DNA from: Aquipseudomonas alcaligenes MRY13-0052
GTDB lineage: Bacteria; Pseudomonadota; Gammaproteobacteria; Pseudomonadales; Pseudomonadaceae
Direction of reading: 5' to 3'
Length of the DNA: 41,684 bases
Assembly (NCBI GenBank): GCA_000474255.1
Contig: BATO01000058.1
Location: forward strand, 1-41,684
Made by a program: the position numbers and the translations under genes. Positions 34,648 to 41,684 of the stretch are shown here, one piece after another (positions within the stretch are counted from its first letter, which is position 1; each line of letters begins with the position of its first letter). The notes beneath the pieces are model-generated. The model searched no databases. It was not told the origin of the DNA and worked only from the letters and a program-made list of their open reading frames with translations.

Positions 34648-35073
34648 TCAGACCAGGGTCAGGGTGACGTCGATGTTGCCGCGGGTGGCGTTGGAGTAGG
34701 GGCAGACGATGTGGGCTTTTTCCACCAGCTCGCGCGCCTGGTCCTTATCCATGCCCGGCAGGCTGATCTGCAGTTCCACCTCGATGCCGAAGCCGGTGGG
34801 GATGGCGCCGATGCCGACGATGCCTTCGATGGAGGCGTCCGCCGGAACGGCGTACTTGTCACGGGCACCGACGAACTTGATCGCCCCCAGGAAGCAGGCC
34901 GAATAACCGGCGGCGAACAGTTGCTCGGGGTTGGTGCCCTCGCCGCCCGCGCCACCCAGTTCACGCGGGGTGGTCAGGGAGACGTCGAGGACGCCGTCGG
35001 AGGAGATGGCGCGGCCTTCACGGCCACCGGTGGCTTCTGCATAGGCGCGGTACAGGACGTTTTCGATGCTCAT
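34648..35073 (-). CDS. ohr: organic hydroperoxide resistance protein Ohr
   Basis: Ohr is a thiol peroxidase that detoxifies organic and fatty-acid hydroperoxides using lipoyl-protein electrons. The 141-residue OsmC/Ohr-fold protein has the reactive Cys60 in [10 protein letters not shown] and resolving Cys124 in [13 protein letters not shown]. The N-terminal [28 protein letters not shown] is characteristic of Ohr rather than OsmC. No ohrR gene is adjacent. It stands alone and ends at a terminator shared with mmsB. Confidence 0.95.
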   Translation of the reverse strand: MSIENVLYRAYAEATGGREGRAISSDGVLDVSLTTPRELGGAGGEGTNPEQLFAAGYSACFLGAIKFVGARDKYAVPADASIEGIVGIGAIPTGFGIEVELQISLPGMDKDQARELVEKAHIVCPYSNATRGNIDVTLTLV

Positions 35074-35120
35074 GATGTGTTCCTCTTGATAGCGATTGGG
35101 GGTTATTTGGCTCGCTGTAG

Positions 35121-35180
35121 ATTTGTGCGCTAAGCGATTCCATGGAGCGAAGATTAGTGTGCATTTATTTTGTGCGCAAT
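35121..35180 (-). promoter_or_regulatory. possible OhrR-type control region of ohr
   Basis: TTTGTGCGC occurs at 35122-35130 and 35169-35177, each within a partly palindromic AT-rich setting (ATTTTGTGCGCAAT at 35167-35180). The region is unusually AT-rich for this window. Binding by a MarR-type OhrR is a guess from the gene it precedes. Confidence 0.4.
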
Positions 35181-35234
35181 ATTAATTTCAAGAAGAATTG
35201 GCAATAAGTGTTCGCTTGGATGGCATAAGCAGGC

Positions 35235-35253
35235 GGGCTGCGGCCCGCAGCCC
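35235..35253 (-). terminator. GC-rich hairpin after the diguanylate cyclase gene
   Basis: GGGCTGCG (35235-35242) pairs with CGCAGCCC (35246-35253) with a 3-base loop, 45 bases beyond the stop of the minus-strand GGDEF gene. No T-run follows, so it is at best a weak or Rho-assisted terminator. Confidence 0.35.
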
Positions 35254-35297
35254 TGCAAAGCGACCGTATTCAGGGTTATTGGAGGGCCGGGCTGCAC

Positions 35298-36812
35298 TCA
35301 GCCGAAGCTGCGCACCTTGTTGCGCCCGGAGTGCTTGGCGGCGTAGAGGGCCGTGTCCGCACTCTGGATGAGCATCTCGGGCAGGTCGCCGGGGCGGGGG
35401 ATCATGCTGTGGATGCCGATGCTCACGGTCACCACGCCGGCCTGGGCCCCCAGGTGCTCTATGTGCTTCGTCTCGACGGCGGCGCGCACGCTCTCGGCGA
35501 TCACCTGGGCGCCGGCCGGCGCGGTGTGCGGCAGGATGATGGCGAACTCTTCGCCGCCGTAGCGGGCAATGAGGTCGGTGGAGCGGATCTTGATCACCTT
35601 GAGCGCCTCGCTCACCGCCTTGAGGCACAGGTCGCCGGCACGGTGGCCGTAGGTGTCGTTGAACAGCTTGAAGTTATCCACATCGATCATCAGCAGCGAG
35701 ATGGGCTGGCGGATGATCGCCGCGCGCTGGAATTCCTCGTTGAGGGTCTTGTCGAACTGCCGGCGGTTGGCGATGCCGGTCAGGCCGTCTATCGCCGCCA
35801 GCTGCGACAGCTCCTCGTTCTCCAGCTGGATGCTGCGGGCCGCCAGCAGGCGCTGGCGGGTACGCCGCACCAGCACCACGCCGATGCTCATCAGCGCCAA
35901 CACCAGACCGGTGACCAGGGTCACCAGCACCACGGCCTTCTGCCGCCATTCGGTGAGCACTTCGCTCTTCTGCATAGCGGCCACCACCAGCAGCGGGTAG
36001 CCGTCCAGCACCCGGTAGGCGTAGACGCGCTCGCGGCCGTCCAGGCTGGAAAGGCCGGCGCCGGTGCCCACCGGCGAGTTCTTCAGGTCGTCCATGAACA
36101 GCGGGCTGTCCTTCAGGTTGCCGGTGCCGGGCTCCATCACCGGGCGCCGCACCACCAGGGTGCCGTCGTTCTCGGCCAGGAGGATGGCGCCGTTGCGGCC
36201 GATGTCGAAGTCCTTGTAGAAGGCGTTGAAGTAGCTGATGCGGATGGTCGCCAGCACCACCCCGGCGAACTCGCCATGGGTGCCGTTGAGGCGGCGCGAG
36301 ATGGGCAGCACCCACTCGCCGGTGGAACGGCTCTGCATGGGCGAGCTGACCTCGATGTCGCGGCTCACCGAGTTGAGGTGGTGCTGGAAGTATTCCTGGT
36401 CGGCACTGCTGGTGGTGGGCGACGGCGGCGCGCTGGTGTAGTGGAGCCAACGCCCGCTGCTGTCGAACACGTAGATGCCGGACAGCTGCTGCGCGCGCAG
36501 CTTGTAGGCGGTGATCAGGCCCTTGATGCGCTGCTGGTCGTGCAGGTCGGCGCTTTCCAGCAGGTAGACCAGGCCGCTGAGGATCAGGTCGGCTTCCTTG
36601 ATGGTCTCCTCCGCGTGCTGGGAAACCGAGTAGGCCAGGTTGGCGTTGGATTTGTCCGCCTCGCTGAGGTAGTGCGTGCGGGAGTCGAACACCTGATAGA
36701 GGTTGACGCCGATGGCCACCACACCACCGAACAGGATCAGGAAGTAGGCCAGCCATAGAGCCAGGCGCGTGCGCAGGAACAGCGCCAGGCGTTTGGCCTC
36801 TACTTTCTCCAT
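35298..36812 (-). CDS. membrane diguanylate cyclase (dCACHE-GGDEF)
   Basis: This enzyme makes the second messenger c-di-GMP from GTP. From the ATG at 36812 (GGGGAG upstream) it has 504 residues. A first membrane span lies at about 18-40, then a periplasmic double-CACHE sensor domain about 45-288 and a second span about 292-315. A short linker helix leads to a GGDEF domain about 335-500. The active site is GGEEF (419-423), with IDVDNFK at 376-382. The inhibitory I-site RSTD (410-413) is intact, so product feedback is expected. The CACHE ligand is unknown. It appears to be a single-gene unit. Confidence 0.93.
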   Translation of the reverse strand: MEKVEAKRLALFLRTRLALWLAYFLILFGGVVAIGVNLYQVFDSRTHYLSEADKSNANLAYSVSQHAEETIKEADLILSGLVYLLESADLHDQQRIKGLITAYKLRAQQLSGIYVFDSSGRWLHYTSAPPSPTTSSADQEYFQHHLNSVSRDIEVSSPMQSRSTGEWVLPISRRLNGTHGEFAGVVLATIRISYFNAFYKDFDIGRNGAILLAENDGTLVVRRPVMEPGTGNLKDSPLFMDDLKNSPVGTGAGLSSLDGRERVYAYRVLDGYPLLVVAAMQKSEVLTEWRQKAVVLVTLVTGLVLALMSIGVVLVRRTRQRLLAARSIQLENEELSQLAAIDGLTGIANRRQFDKTLNEEFQRAAIIRQPISLLMIDVDNFKLFNDTYGHRAGDLCLKAVSEALKVIKIRSTDLIARYGGEEFAIILPHTAPAGAQVIAESVRAAVETKHIEHLGAQAGVVTVSIGIHSMIPRPGDLPEMLIQSADTALYAAKHSGRNKVRSFG

Positions 36813-37090
36813 CCGTCGCTCCCCTGTGGGCCGGCTGCATGCAGCGGCTGATGTTGATGGTGGTTGAAGCCAGCTCTTCGCTTCAGACAAGAAGCTTAGC
36901 CAGCGGTGCCCGGAACGGGCCTGAAATGACGGCGGCAGGCGGAAGATTTCAAAGTGCCATCACGCAGGCGGATGCTACGCGATTGAGCCCCTTGCGCGCA
37001 CCTTGGCTGTCGAGCGGGCGACAGGCGTGACGCTGTGGGAACAGTGCATCGGCAGAATGGCCGCCTGGATAACCGGCAGCCCGGAGCGCC
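36813..37090. other. non-coding spacer, 278 bases
   Basis: This gap lies between the diguanylate cyclase start and the stop of the next minus-strand gene. I see no supported frame, RNA gene or clear promoter motif, only short GC-rich inverted sequences such as the pair around 37010-37025. Confidence 0.5.
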
Positions 37091-37399
37091 TCAGAAGCCG
37101 GCGCGGGAAAGCGCCTGGGCCAGTGCCAGCGGGTCGTGGCCATGGCAGTGGAGCACGCCGTGCTCGTCCGCCACGCCAAGGCCGAAACCCTCGTCCGCCT
37201 CCTCGAAATAGAGGAGACCGCTGGGCAGCTCGGCGACGACCAGCACCGGCTCCAGCTCGCCGAGGCGCAGCCGGGTGTGGGCATAGAAGGGAACGCGACA
37301 GGCGGCGAACACCACCTGCTGGGCAGGGGAACAGTCGTGCAGTTGCTGATGGACCAGGTTCTTCAATTCGGCAGCGGAAATGCTCTGACAAGTATCCAT
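37091..37399 (-). CDS. hypothetical protein, 102 residues
   Basis: I do not recognise the family. The product is soluble and acidic, with no signal peptide or membrane span. It begins MDTCQSISAAELKNLVHQQL and carries a central stretch VVFAACRVPFYAHTRLRLGELEP, then a hydrophobic-beta-like LVVAELPSGLLYFEEADEGFGLG. AGGA lies about ten bases ahead of the ATG at 37399. The upstream open extension is not a plausible protein. It could be a small regulatory protein, but that is open. Confidence 0.6.
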   Translation of the reverse strand: MDTCQSISAAELKNLVHQQLHDCSPAQQVVFAACRVPFYAHTRLRLGELEPVLVVAELPSGLLYFEEADEGFGLGVADEHGVLHCHGHDPLALAQALSRAGF

Positions 37400-37535
37400 G
37401 GCGGGTCCGTCCTGTTCTTGTTGGGTAACCGGGCCTGGCGAAAGGATGATCGAGACCGAGGACGAAAATCTAGCAGCCCGGGAGCGCCTTGCCACCCCAT
37501 CTGTATCAGGATTCGACGAAAGCACGGGTTGCCCT

Positions 37536-37868
37536 TCAGCTCTGGGAGAAGCGCGGCCCCAGCAGGATGACCAGCGCACCCGCGACGCAGAGCGCCGCGC
37601 CCAGCCAATCGCTGGCCAGCGGGCGGGTGCGCTCCACCAGGCCCAGCCAGAGCAGCGAGGTGATGATGTAGATGCCACCGTAGGCCGCATAGGCGCGACC
37701 GGCGTAGGCCGCTTCGACGCGGGTCAGCAGCAGGGCGAAGCACAGCAGGCTGAGCAGCCCGGGGGCGATCCACCAGGCGCTGCGATCCAGGCGCAGCCAC
37801 ATGAAGAAGGCATAGCAACCGGCGATCTCGAAGAGTGCGGCGAGGAAGAACCAGAGGTAGTTGAGCAT
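37536..37868 (-). CDS. YnfA/UPF0060 family small membrane protein
   Basis: This 110-residue protein has four membrane spans (about 4-24, 30-50, 60-78 and 85-105). It has the family-typical [26 protein letters not shown] start and [22 protein letters not shown]-like centre. The family resembles small multidrug-resistance transporters, but its substrate is not established. I start at the ATG at 37868; the longer frame upstream is not conserved. Confidence 0.9.
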   Translation of the reverse strand: MLNYLWFFLAALFEIAGCYAFFMWLRLDRSAWWIAPGLLSLLCFALLLTRVEAAYAGRAYAAYGGIYIITSLLWLGLVERTRPLASDWLGAALCVAGALVILLGPRFSQS

Positions 37869-37959
37869 GGGGGGATGTCCTCGTCCGGAGCCGATCAGTG
37901 CGCGGCTCACGCTGCCGCTCATTGCAAGGAGCTGAAGGCAAGGAGCGCGCCAGGTGTGT

Positions 37960-38388
37960 TCAGCCGCGCAACGCGCCTTCGCGTTCCCAGGCGCAGCGTA
38001 CGCGCAGGTTGGCTTCCTGGGGGCTGTGGAAGCCCTGTTCGCTTTCCCAGCGGAAGGTGTGGGTGCCGTTGAGCTCGGTCTCCAGGTGCACCACGGCGCT
38101 GCCCCAGTAGAGCTGCTTGAGCAGGGCCTCGAACTGTTGCACCCACAGGTTCCACTCGTACTCCACCGCCGCATAGCTGGCACCGAAGTGGATCACCTGG
38201 GTCTGGTAGAGCCCCTGGCCGGGATGGGCGCTGAAGGAAAACATCTCGCGCCCGAGGAAGGGCCAGATGTCACCGGCAGGCAGGCTTTCGATCACGCGGC
38301 GGTTGGTCGCGCGGCGCAGTTGCCGCACCTCGCCGTCGTCCGACGGCCAGTCGCGGATGCAGCCATAGACGATGGATTCAGAGTCCAC
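37960..38388 (-). CDS. conserved-looking hypothetical protein, 142 residues
   Basis: This is a soluble protein without signal peptide, rich in aromatic residues ([72 protein letters not shown]). No family is recognised with confidence. The start MDSESIVYG is reasonable. It lies 91 bases upstream of ynfA on the same strand and may be co-transcribed with it. Confidence 0.65.
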   Translation of the reverse strand: MDSESIVYGCIRDWPSDDGEVRQLRRATNRRVIESLPAGDIWPFLGREMFSFSAHPGQGLYQTQVIHFGASYAAVEYEWNLWVQQFEALLKQLYWGSAVVHLETELNGTHTFRWESEQGFHSPQEANLRVRCAWEREGALRG

Positions 38389-38478
38389 GCGAGCACTCCA
38401 GAAAAACAGTGGCAGCCTTCTATCACAGGGCTGCCAGGCAGGAAAGGAATTGCCGCTGATTTCCTCGACCAGGCCCCA

Positions 38479-39636
38479 TCAGGCCCGGCGCCGGCCCAAC
38501 ATCCAGGCCAGCACGCACATGGTCACCGCCAGGCCGGTGAAGACCATGAAGGGCAACTGGTAGTTACCGCCCAGGTCGCGACCGAGGCCGGCGAGCACCG
38601 GCGTCAGGCTGCCCAGGCTGTACCCGGCGAAGAGCATCATCGCCGTCCAGCGGCTCACCGCCAGGGAGGTGTTCACCTCGTACAGCGGCAGCACCATGGA
38701 CAGCGCGAAGGAGCCGGAAAGCCCCAGCCCCAGCAGCACTGCCCAGACCTCGGGGTAGAGGCCGGGGGCGAAGGTGATCATCCCCAGGCACAGCGAACTG
38801 GTGATGCCGCAACCGAGCAGCATCTGGTAGCGGTTGTCGTAGCGCTGGGCCAGCCAGGGCAGGATGAAGGCGCTGGGCAGCCCCACCAGCATGAACAGGC
38901 TGAACAGGCTGTTGCTGCGCAGCACACTGAAGCCGGCCTCGTGGTAACGCGCCACCAGCCAGGTGGTGAGGGCGTAGAACAGCCCGGCCTGGATGGCGAA
39001 GAAGGCGGTGATCAGCCAGGCACGCGGCTCACGCCAGGGCAGCCCGCCGGAGCCCCCGGCCTCGCTGCTCGTCTCCGCACGGTTGGGCAGGAACAGCCAG
39101 AGGATCATCGCGGCCAGTGCCGGCAACGCCCAGAACGCCAGGCCCATCGACCATTCGTTGGCCAGCGCCTGGGTCACCGGCTCGGTGAGCACCGCGCCGG
39201 AGGCGCCACCGATGGTCATGCTCAGGGAATACCAGGCGACCACGCGGCCAACCTGGTCATGGAAATGGCGCTTGATGAACCCGGACACCAGCGGTCCGGC
39301 GATGGCGATGCCGGCCCCCAACAGCACCGCGCTGCCGATCAGCACCGCACTGGCGTGCCCGGCCACGCGCACGCCGCAGGCGATGACGATGAGCAGCAGG
39401 CACAGGGCGATCACCCGTTCCAGGCCGAAGCGCATGGCCAGGCGCGGTGCCAGGGGCGCCAGCAGGCCCATGCACAGCACCGGCAACGCGGTGGTGAGGC
39501 TGATCAGCCCACGGCTCAGGTCGAGCTCGCTGGCGATGCGTTCGATCAGGGGGGCAAGGGAAGTGATGCCAGGGCGCAGGTTGATCGCCGCCAGCACCAG
39601 AGCCAGCATGAACAGGGCTCGGGAAGCAGGTTTCAC
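38479..39636 (-). CDS. MFS transporter, CynX/NimT type
   Basis: This inner-membrane major facilitator protein has about twelve spans. The opening LALVLAAINLRPGITSLAPLIERIASELDLS is typical of the CynX (cyanate) / NimT (nitroimidazole) branch, with LISLTTALPVLCMGLLAPLAPRLAMRFG following. The longer frame begins at a TTG. I prefer the GTG at 39636, giving 385 residues, though its ribosome site is weak and an ATG nine codons later remains possible. Without a cyn neighbour the substrate cannot be named. Confidence 0.85.
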   Translation of the reverse strand: MKPASRALFMLALVLAAINLRPGITSLAPLIERIASELDLSRGLISLTTALPVLCMGLLAPLAPRLAMRFGLERVIALCLLLIVIACGVRVAGHASAVLIGSAVLLGAGIAIAGPLVSGFIKRHFHDQVGRVVAWYSLSMTIGGASGAVLTEPVTQALANEWSMGLAFWALPALAAMILWLFLPNRAETSSEAGGSGGLPWREPRAWLITAFFAIQAGLFYALTTWLVARYHEAGFSVLRSNSLFSLFMLVGLPSAFILPWLAQRYDNRYQMLLGCGITSSLCLGMITFAPGLYPEVWAVLLGLGLSGSFALSMVLPLYEVNTSLAVSRWTAMMLFAGYSLGSLTPVLAGLGRDLGGNYQLPFMVFTGLAVTMCVLAWMLGRRRA

Positions 39637-39745
39637 AGGGAGTCCAGAAGGTCGTCGGCATGCACGCCGGGGGTGCAACCCTACTCCGCGAAAGCGCAGC
39701 CGGGCAAGCCACCGGCATGGATAAACTGACCGACCGGACAGAAAA

Positions 39746-39768
39746 ACCAGCCACTAAACGCAGCTGGT
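39746..39768 (-). terminator. possible terminator of the SDR gene
   Basis: On the minus strand ACCAGC (39768-39763) pairs with GCTGGT (39751-39746), followed by TTTT and C. It lies 40 bases after the SDR stop. The stem is short (6 bp) and the loop is 11 bases. Confidence 0.5.
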
Positions 39769-39807
39769 AGGCCTGGCCCCACCTGCGTGGAGCCGGGCCG
39801 AAAGGGC

Positions 39808-40620
39808 TCACGCCTGCTGGCGGCCCTTGGCGCGCATCTTGTCCGACATGTTGGCCATCTCGTCGTAGAGCATCTGCGGGTTCTTCTGCTTCACCGCCCA
39901 GGCCATGCGGCCCTGCTCGTGGGGCAGGATCATGAAGGTGCCGGCGGCCACTTCATTGAAGATGTAGTCGGCGATATCGGCGGCGCTGATCGGCGAGCTT
40001 TCCAGCAGCTTGCCCACCTGCTGCTTCATGGCCGGGGTCGGGCCACGGAAGGAGTCCAGCAGGTTGGTCTGGAAGAACGACGGGCAGACCACGTGCACGC
40101 CGACACCTTCCTGCTTGAGTTCGATCAGCAGGCTTTCCGAGAGCGCCACCACGCCGGCCTTGGCCACGTTGTAGTTGCTCATCGCCGGGCCCTGCATCAG
40201 CGCCGCCATGGACGCAATGTTGACGATGCGGCCCTTGCTGCGCTGCAGCAGCGGCAGGAAGGCCTTGCAGCCCTTGACCACGCCCATCAGGTTGATCGCG
40301 ATCTGCCAGTCCCAGTCTTCCAGGGACAGCTCCTCGAAGAAGCCGCCGGAGGCCACGCCCGCGTTGTTGACGATGATGTCGATGCCGCCGAGCTTCTGCT
40401 CGCAGGCCTGGGCGAAGGCGGTGAGCTGGCTGTAGTCGCGAACGTCGCAGCGTTGGGTGAAGCCGTCGCCACCCGCTTCGCGGACCAGTGCGAGGGTTTC
40501 CGCCAGCCCGGGCTCGTTGACATCGGAAAGGGCCAGCTTGCTGCCTTCACGGGCCCAGCGCAGGGCGATCTCACGGCCCAGACCGGAGCCAGCGCCGGTG
40601 ATCATGATGCGGTTCTGCAT
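39808..40620 (-). CDS. short-chain dehydrogenase/reductase
   Basis: This NAD(P)-dependent oxidoreductase has 270 residues. The cofactor motif GAGSGLGRE lies at 9-17, DV at 59-60 and NNAGVASGG at 85-93, and the catalytic Ser137, Tyr150 and Lys154 (SNYNVAKAG) are all in place. The C-terminal part (MLYDEMANMSDKMRAKGRQQA) is longer than in the minimal family. Substrate is not predictable from the sequence. It is a single-gene unit. Confidence 0.92.
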   Translation of the reverse strand: MQNRIMITGAGSGLGREIALRWAREGSKLALSDVNEPGLAETLALVREAGGDGFTQRCDVRDYSQLTAFAQACEQKLGGIDIIVNNAGVASGGFFEELSLEDWDWQIAINLMGVVKGCKAFLPLLQRSKGRIVNIASMAALMQGPAMSNYNVAKAGVVALSESLLIELKQEGVGVHVVCPSFFQTNLLDSFRGPTPAMKQQVGKLLESSPISAADIADYIFNEVAAGTFMILPHEQGRMAWAVKQKNPQMLYDEMANMSDKMRAKGRQQA

Positions 40621-40757
40621 GGTGAGGTTGCCTTCTTGGTATGTGCGTTGGTGCCCCGCAGTTTAGCGAGGCGCCACCCGCCAAAGCGCGAAATCAGGGC
40701 GCTGAATGACGGGGGCAAATCAACGCATCGGCGCCTTGCGCGCACCCTCGACAGGCG

Positions 40758-41129
40758 CTAGCGGGCGCGACGCAGCAGGCGCACCAGGAGAACACCGTAG
40801 ACCAGCAGGTTGAGGCCGACGACGATGCCGCCGAGCCAGAGCTGGATGCCCGGCGTGAGGCCCGCCGGGTAGATCACCGGCAGCACGTGATGCTCGATGA
40901 AACCACCTTCGTAGCCCTGCTCGCCGGCCGCGCGGCGCAGGCTGTTTTCCAGCGGTGTGAGCGGGCAGATCAGGTGCAGCCATTCGACGGTCACGCCCCA
41001 GCAGGCGGCGGGCAGGTGCAACAGCGCCAGCTTCGGCCTGCGCAGCACCAGCAGGCCACCCAGCAGCACGAAGAGGATGAAACCCAGGTGGAAAAGCACC
41101 ACCGCGTCCGCTGCAATCCGATAAAGCAT
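40758..41129 (-). CDS. DUF2784 membrane protein
   Basis: This 123-residue protein has three or four hydrophobic segments. The family-typical pattern is ADAVVLFHLGFILFVLLGGLLVLRRPKLALLHLPAACWGVTVEWLHLICPLTPLENSLR, followed by the GYEGGFIEHHVLPVIYP segment. Several histidines sit near membrane borders. Function is unknown. I start at the ATG at 41129, which has GGGGA upstream. Confidence 0.88.
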   Translation of the reverse strand: MLYRIAADAVVLFHLGFILFVLLGGLLVLRRPKLALLHLPAACWGVTVEWLHLICPLTPLENSLRRAAGEQGYEGGFIEHHVLPVIYPAGLTPGIQLWLGGIVVGLNLLVYGVLLVRLLRRAR

Positions 41130-41228
41130 CCTGCTGTCCCCGTTCGTTTCCGCGGCCCGCCCCAACTTCTGATAGTCGGCAAGCCCTTGTTTTCACTCGG
41201 CAAAAACGCCCGCGCAAGAATCTTTCAT

Positions 41229-41256
41229 GAACCTTTGCAAAACAGGCGAAGTCGGA
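41229..41256 (+). promoter_or_regulatory. possible AlgU promoter of the DUF3309 gene
   Basis: GAACCT (41229-41234), 17 bases, then TCGGA (41252-41256) matches the AlgU consensus GAACTT-N16/17-TCTGA with one mismatch in each box. Transcription would start about 90 bases before the small gene at 41355. Confidence 0.45.
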
Positions 41257-41282
41257 ATTTACAGGAGCGGTCACTCACCCTG

Positions 41283-41298
41283 CATGCAGCGATGCATG
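41283..41298 (+). other. leader hairpin with GCGA tetraloop
   Basis: CATGCA (41283-41288) and TGCATG (41293-41298) form a 6-bp stem closed by GCGA, a GNRA loop. It lies in the presumed leader of the DUF3309 gene. An AAGAACAA motif follows at 41325-41332, before the AAGGAG ribosome site. Confidence 0.4.
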
Positions 41299-41354
41299 AA
41301 GTGTGCGGCGGCTCCGGGAAGTCCAAGAACAAGGTTCATAGAAGGAGTTCCACC

Positions 41355-41513
41355 ATGGGTATCAGTACCATTCTGCTCGTCATCCTGATCCTGCTGCTCA
41401 TTGGCGGCCTGCCTGTATTCCCCCACTCCCGTGGCTGGGGTTACGGTCCCTCTGGCATCATCGGCACCCTGCTGATCATCCTGCTGGTTCTGATGATATT
41501 GGGCCGTATCTGA
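41355..41513 (+). CDS. DUF3309 small membrane peptide, 52 residues
   Basis: This very hydrophobic 52-residue protein, MGISTILLVILILLLIGGLP at the start, has a second hydrophobic stretch (IIGTLLIILLVLMILGRI) separated by a Gly/Tyr/Ser-rich hinge (PHSRGWGYGPSG). That is the DUF3309 layout. AAGGAG precedes the ATG by 8 bases. Such small peptides are often stress-induced in Pseudomonas. Function is unknown. Confidence 0.85.
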   Translation: MGISTILLVILILLLIGGLPVFPHSRGWGYGPSGIIGTLLIILLVLMILGRI

Positions 41514-41641
41514 CCACGCTCCCTCCCGGGCCACATTGGCGGATGTGGTTCGCGAGGCGAGCACCCCCTTCCTGTCTTTCCTCCTCCCCCTCTCATCCCC
41601 TCCCACCTGCAGCAGCCCCATAGGCCACACAGGCAGGGCAC

Positions 41642-41684
41642 AGGGTGGACGTAGCATGCGCATAGGGTGGGCGTAGGGTGGGCT
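41642..41684. repeat. degenerate AGGGTGGRCGTAG tandem repeats at the window end
   Basis: AGGGTGGACGTAG (41642-41654) and AGGGTGGGCGTAG (41664-41676) are followed by a third, cut copy AGGGTGGGCT (41675-41684). The motif resembles GTAGGGTGGGCT-type Pseudomonas intergenic repeats and probably continues outside the window. The 128 bases before it hold no supported gene. Confidence 0.55.

Noticed and set aside
37954-39729. 591-codon open frame on the plus strand
   Set aside because: It is antisense to the MFS gene and the 142-residue protein; Gln/His/Gly-rich translation with no family resemblance.
36990-40746. 13-base repeat CCTTGCGCGCACC at 36990-37002 and 40734-40746
   Set aside because: It is short and of low sequence complexity in a GC-rich genome, with no consistent flanking similarity; likely chance.
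1-41684. tRNA/rRNA genes, CRISPR arrays, insertion sequences, integrase or prophage genes
   Set aside because: None recognised on either strand: no transposase, integrase or regularly spaced repeats were seen, and the gene order matches a conserved Pseudomonas chromosome.

Overview
The window is a contiguous, GC-rich chromosomal segment of a Pseudomonas species (sensu lato, on the aeruginosa/resinovorans side). Gene content and order closely parallel what I recall of the P. aeruginosa PAO1 region from pdxJ (PA0773) down to PA0743. This is synteny from memory, not a database search. No tRNA, rRNA, insertion sequence, prophage or CRISPR array was seen, and every gene looks intact.

Left part (168-10307, all minus strand) is housekeeping and envelope stress. 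Read in the direction of transcription it runs algU-mucA-mucB-mucD (the AlgU/sigma-E envelope-stress module, lacking mucC), a strong hairpin terminator, then lepA-lepB, a small DUF4845 membrane protein, rnc, era, recO and pdxJ. Two AlgU-type promoters lie in front of algU, in the 372-base gap shared with the divergent nadB.

Middle (10680-24874): nadB (plus) meets ygfX-sdhE (minus). Then come ygfZ, an HDOD protein and an orphan periplasmic solute-binding protein. A tricarboxylate uptake locus follows: the tctDE two-component system (minus) is divergent from an OprD-family porin (opdH) and the tripartite tricarboxylate transporter tctCBA, with an AbrB-family membrane protein overlapping the end of tctA. 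A DUF6279 lipoprotein and an unknown membrane protein come next.

Right-centre (24983-34566): ung, a second HDOD protein, then a valine/isobutyrate catabolic locus. An AraC-type regulator (MmsR-like) is divergent from a six-gene operon: methylmalonate-semialdehyde dehydrogenase, a periplasmic amide/amino-acid-type binding protein with no permease, acyl-CoA dehydrogenase, enoyl-CoA hydratase (DspI-like), 3-hydroxyisobutyryl-CoA hydrolase-like protein and 3-hydroxyisobutyrate dehydrogenase. It ends at a clear terminator. Together the enzymes can take isobutyryl-CoA to propionyl-CoA. The divergent promoter region has a 17-bp direct repeat with 21-bp period ending at the -35 position, a good candidate AraC-family operator. 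AANAANAA motifs, the known Hfq/Crc catabolite-repression signature, sit at the translation starts of four genes of the locus and of opdH.

Right end (34648-41684) is a mosaic of small units: ohr, a dCACHE-GGDEF diguanylate cyclase with an intact I-site, two unknown small proteins around a YnfA-type membrane protein, a CynX-type MFS transporter, an SDR oxidoreductase, a DUF2784 membrane protein and a 52-residue DUF3309 peptide with a possible AlgU promoter. Short dispersed repeats are present at both window edges.
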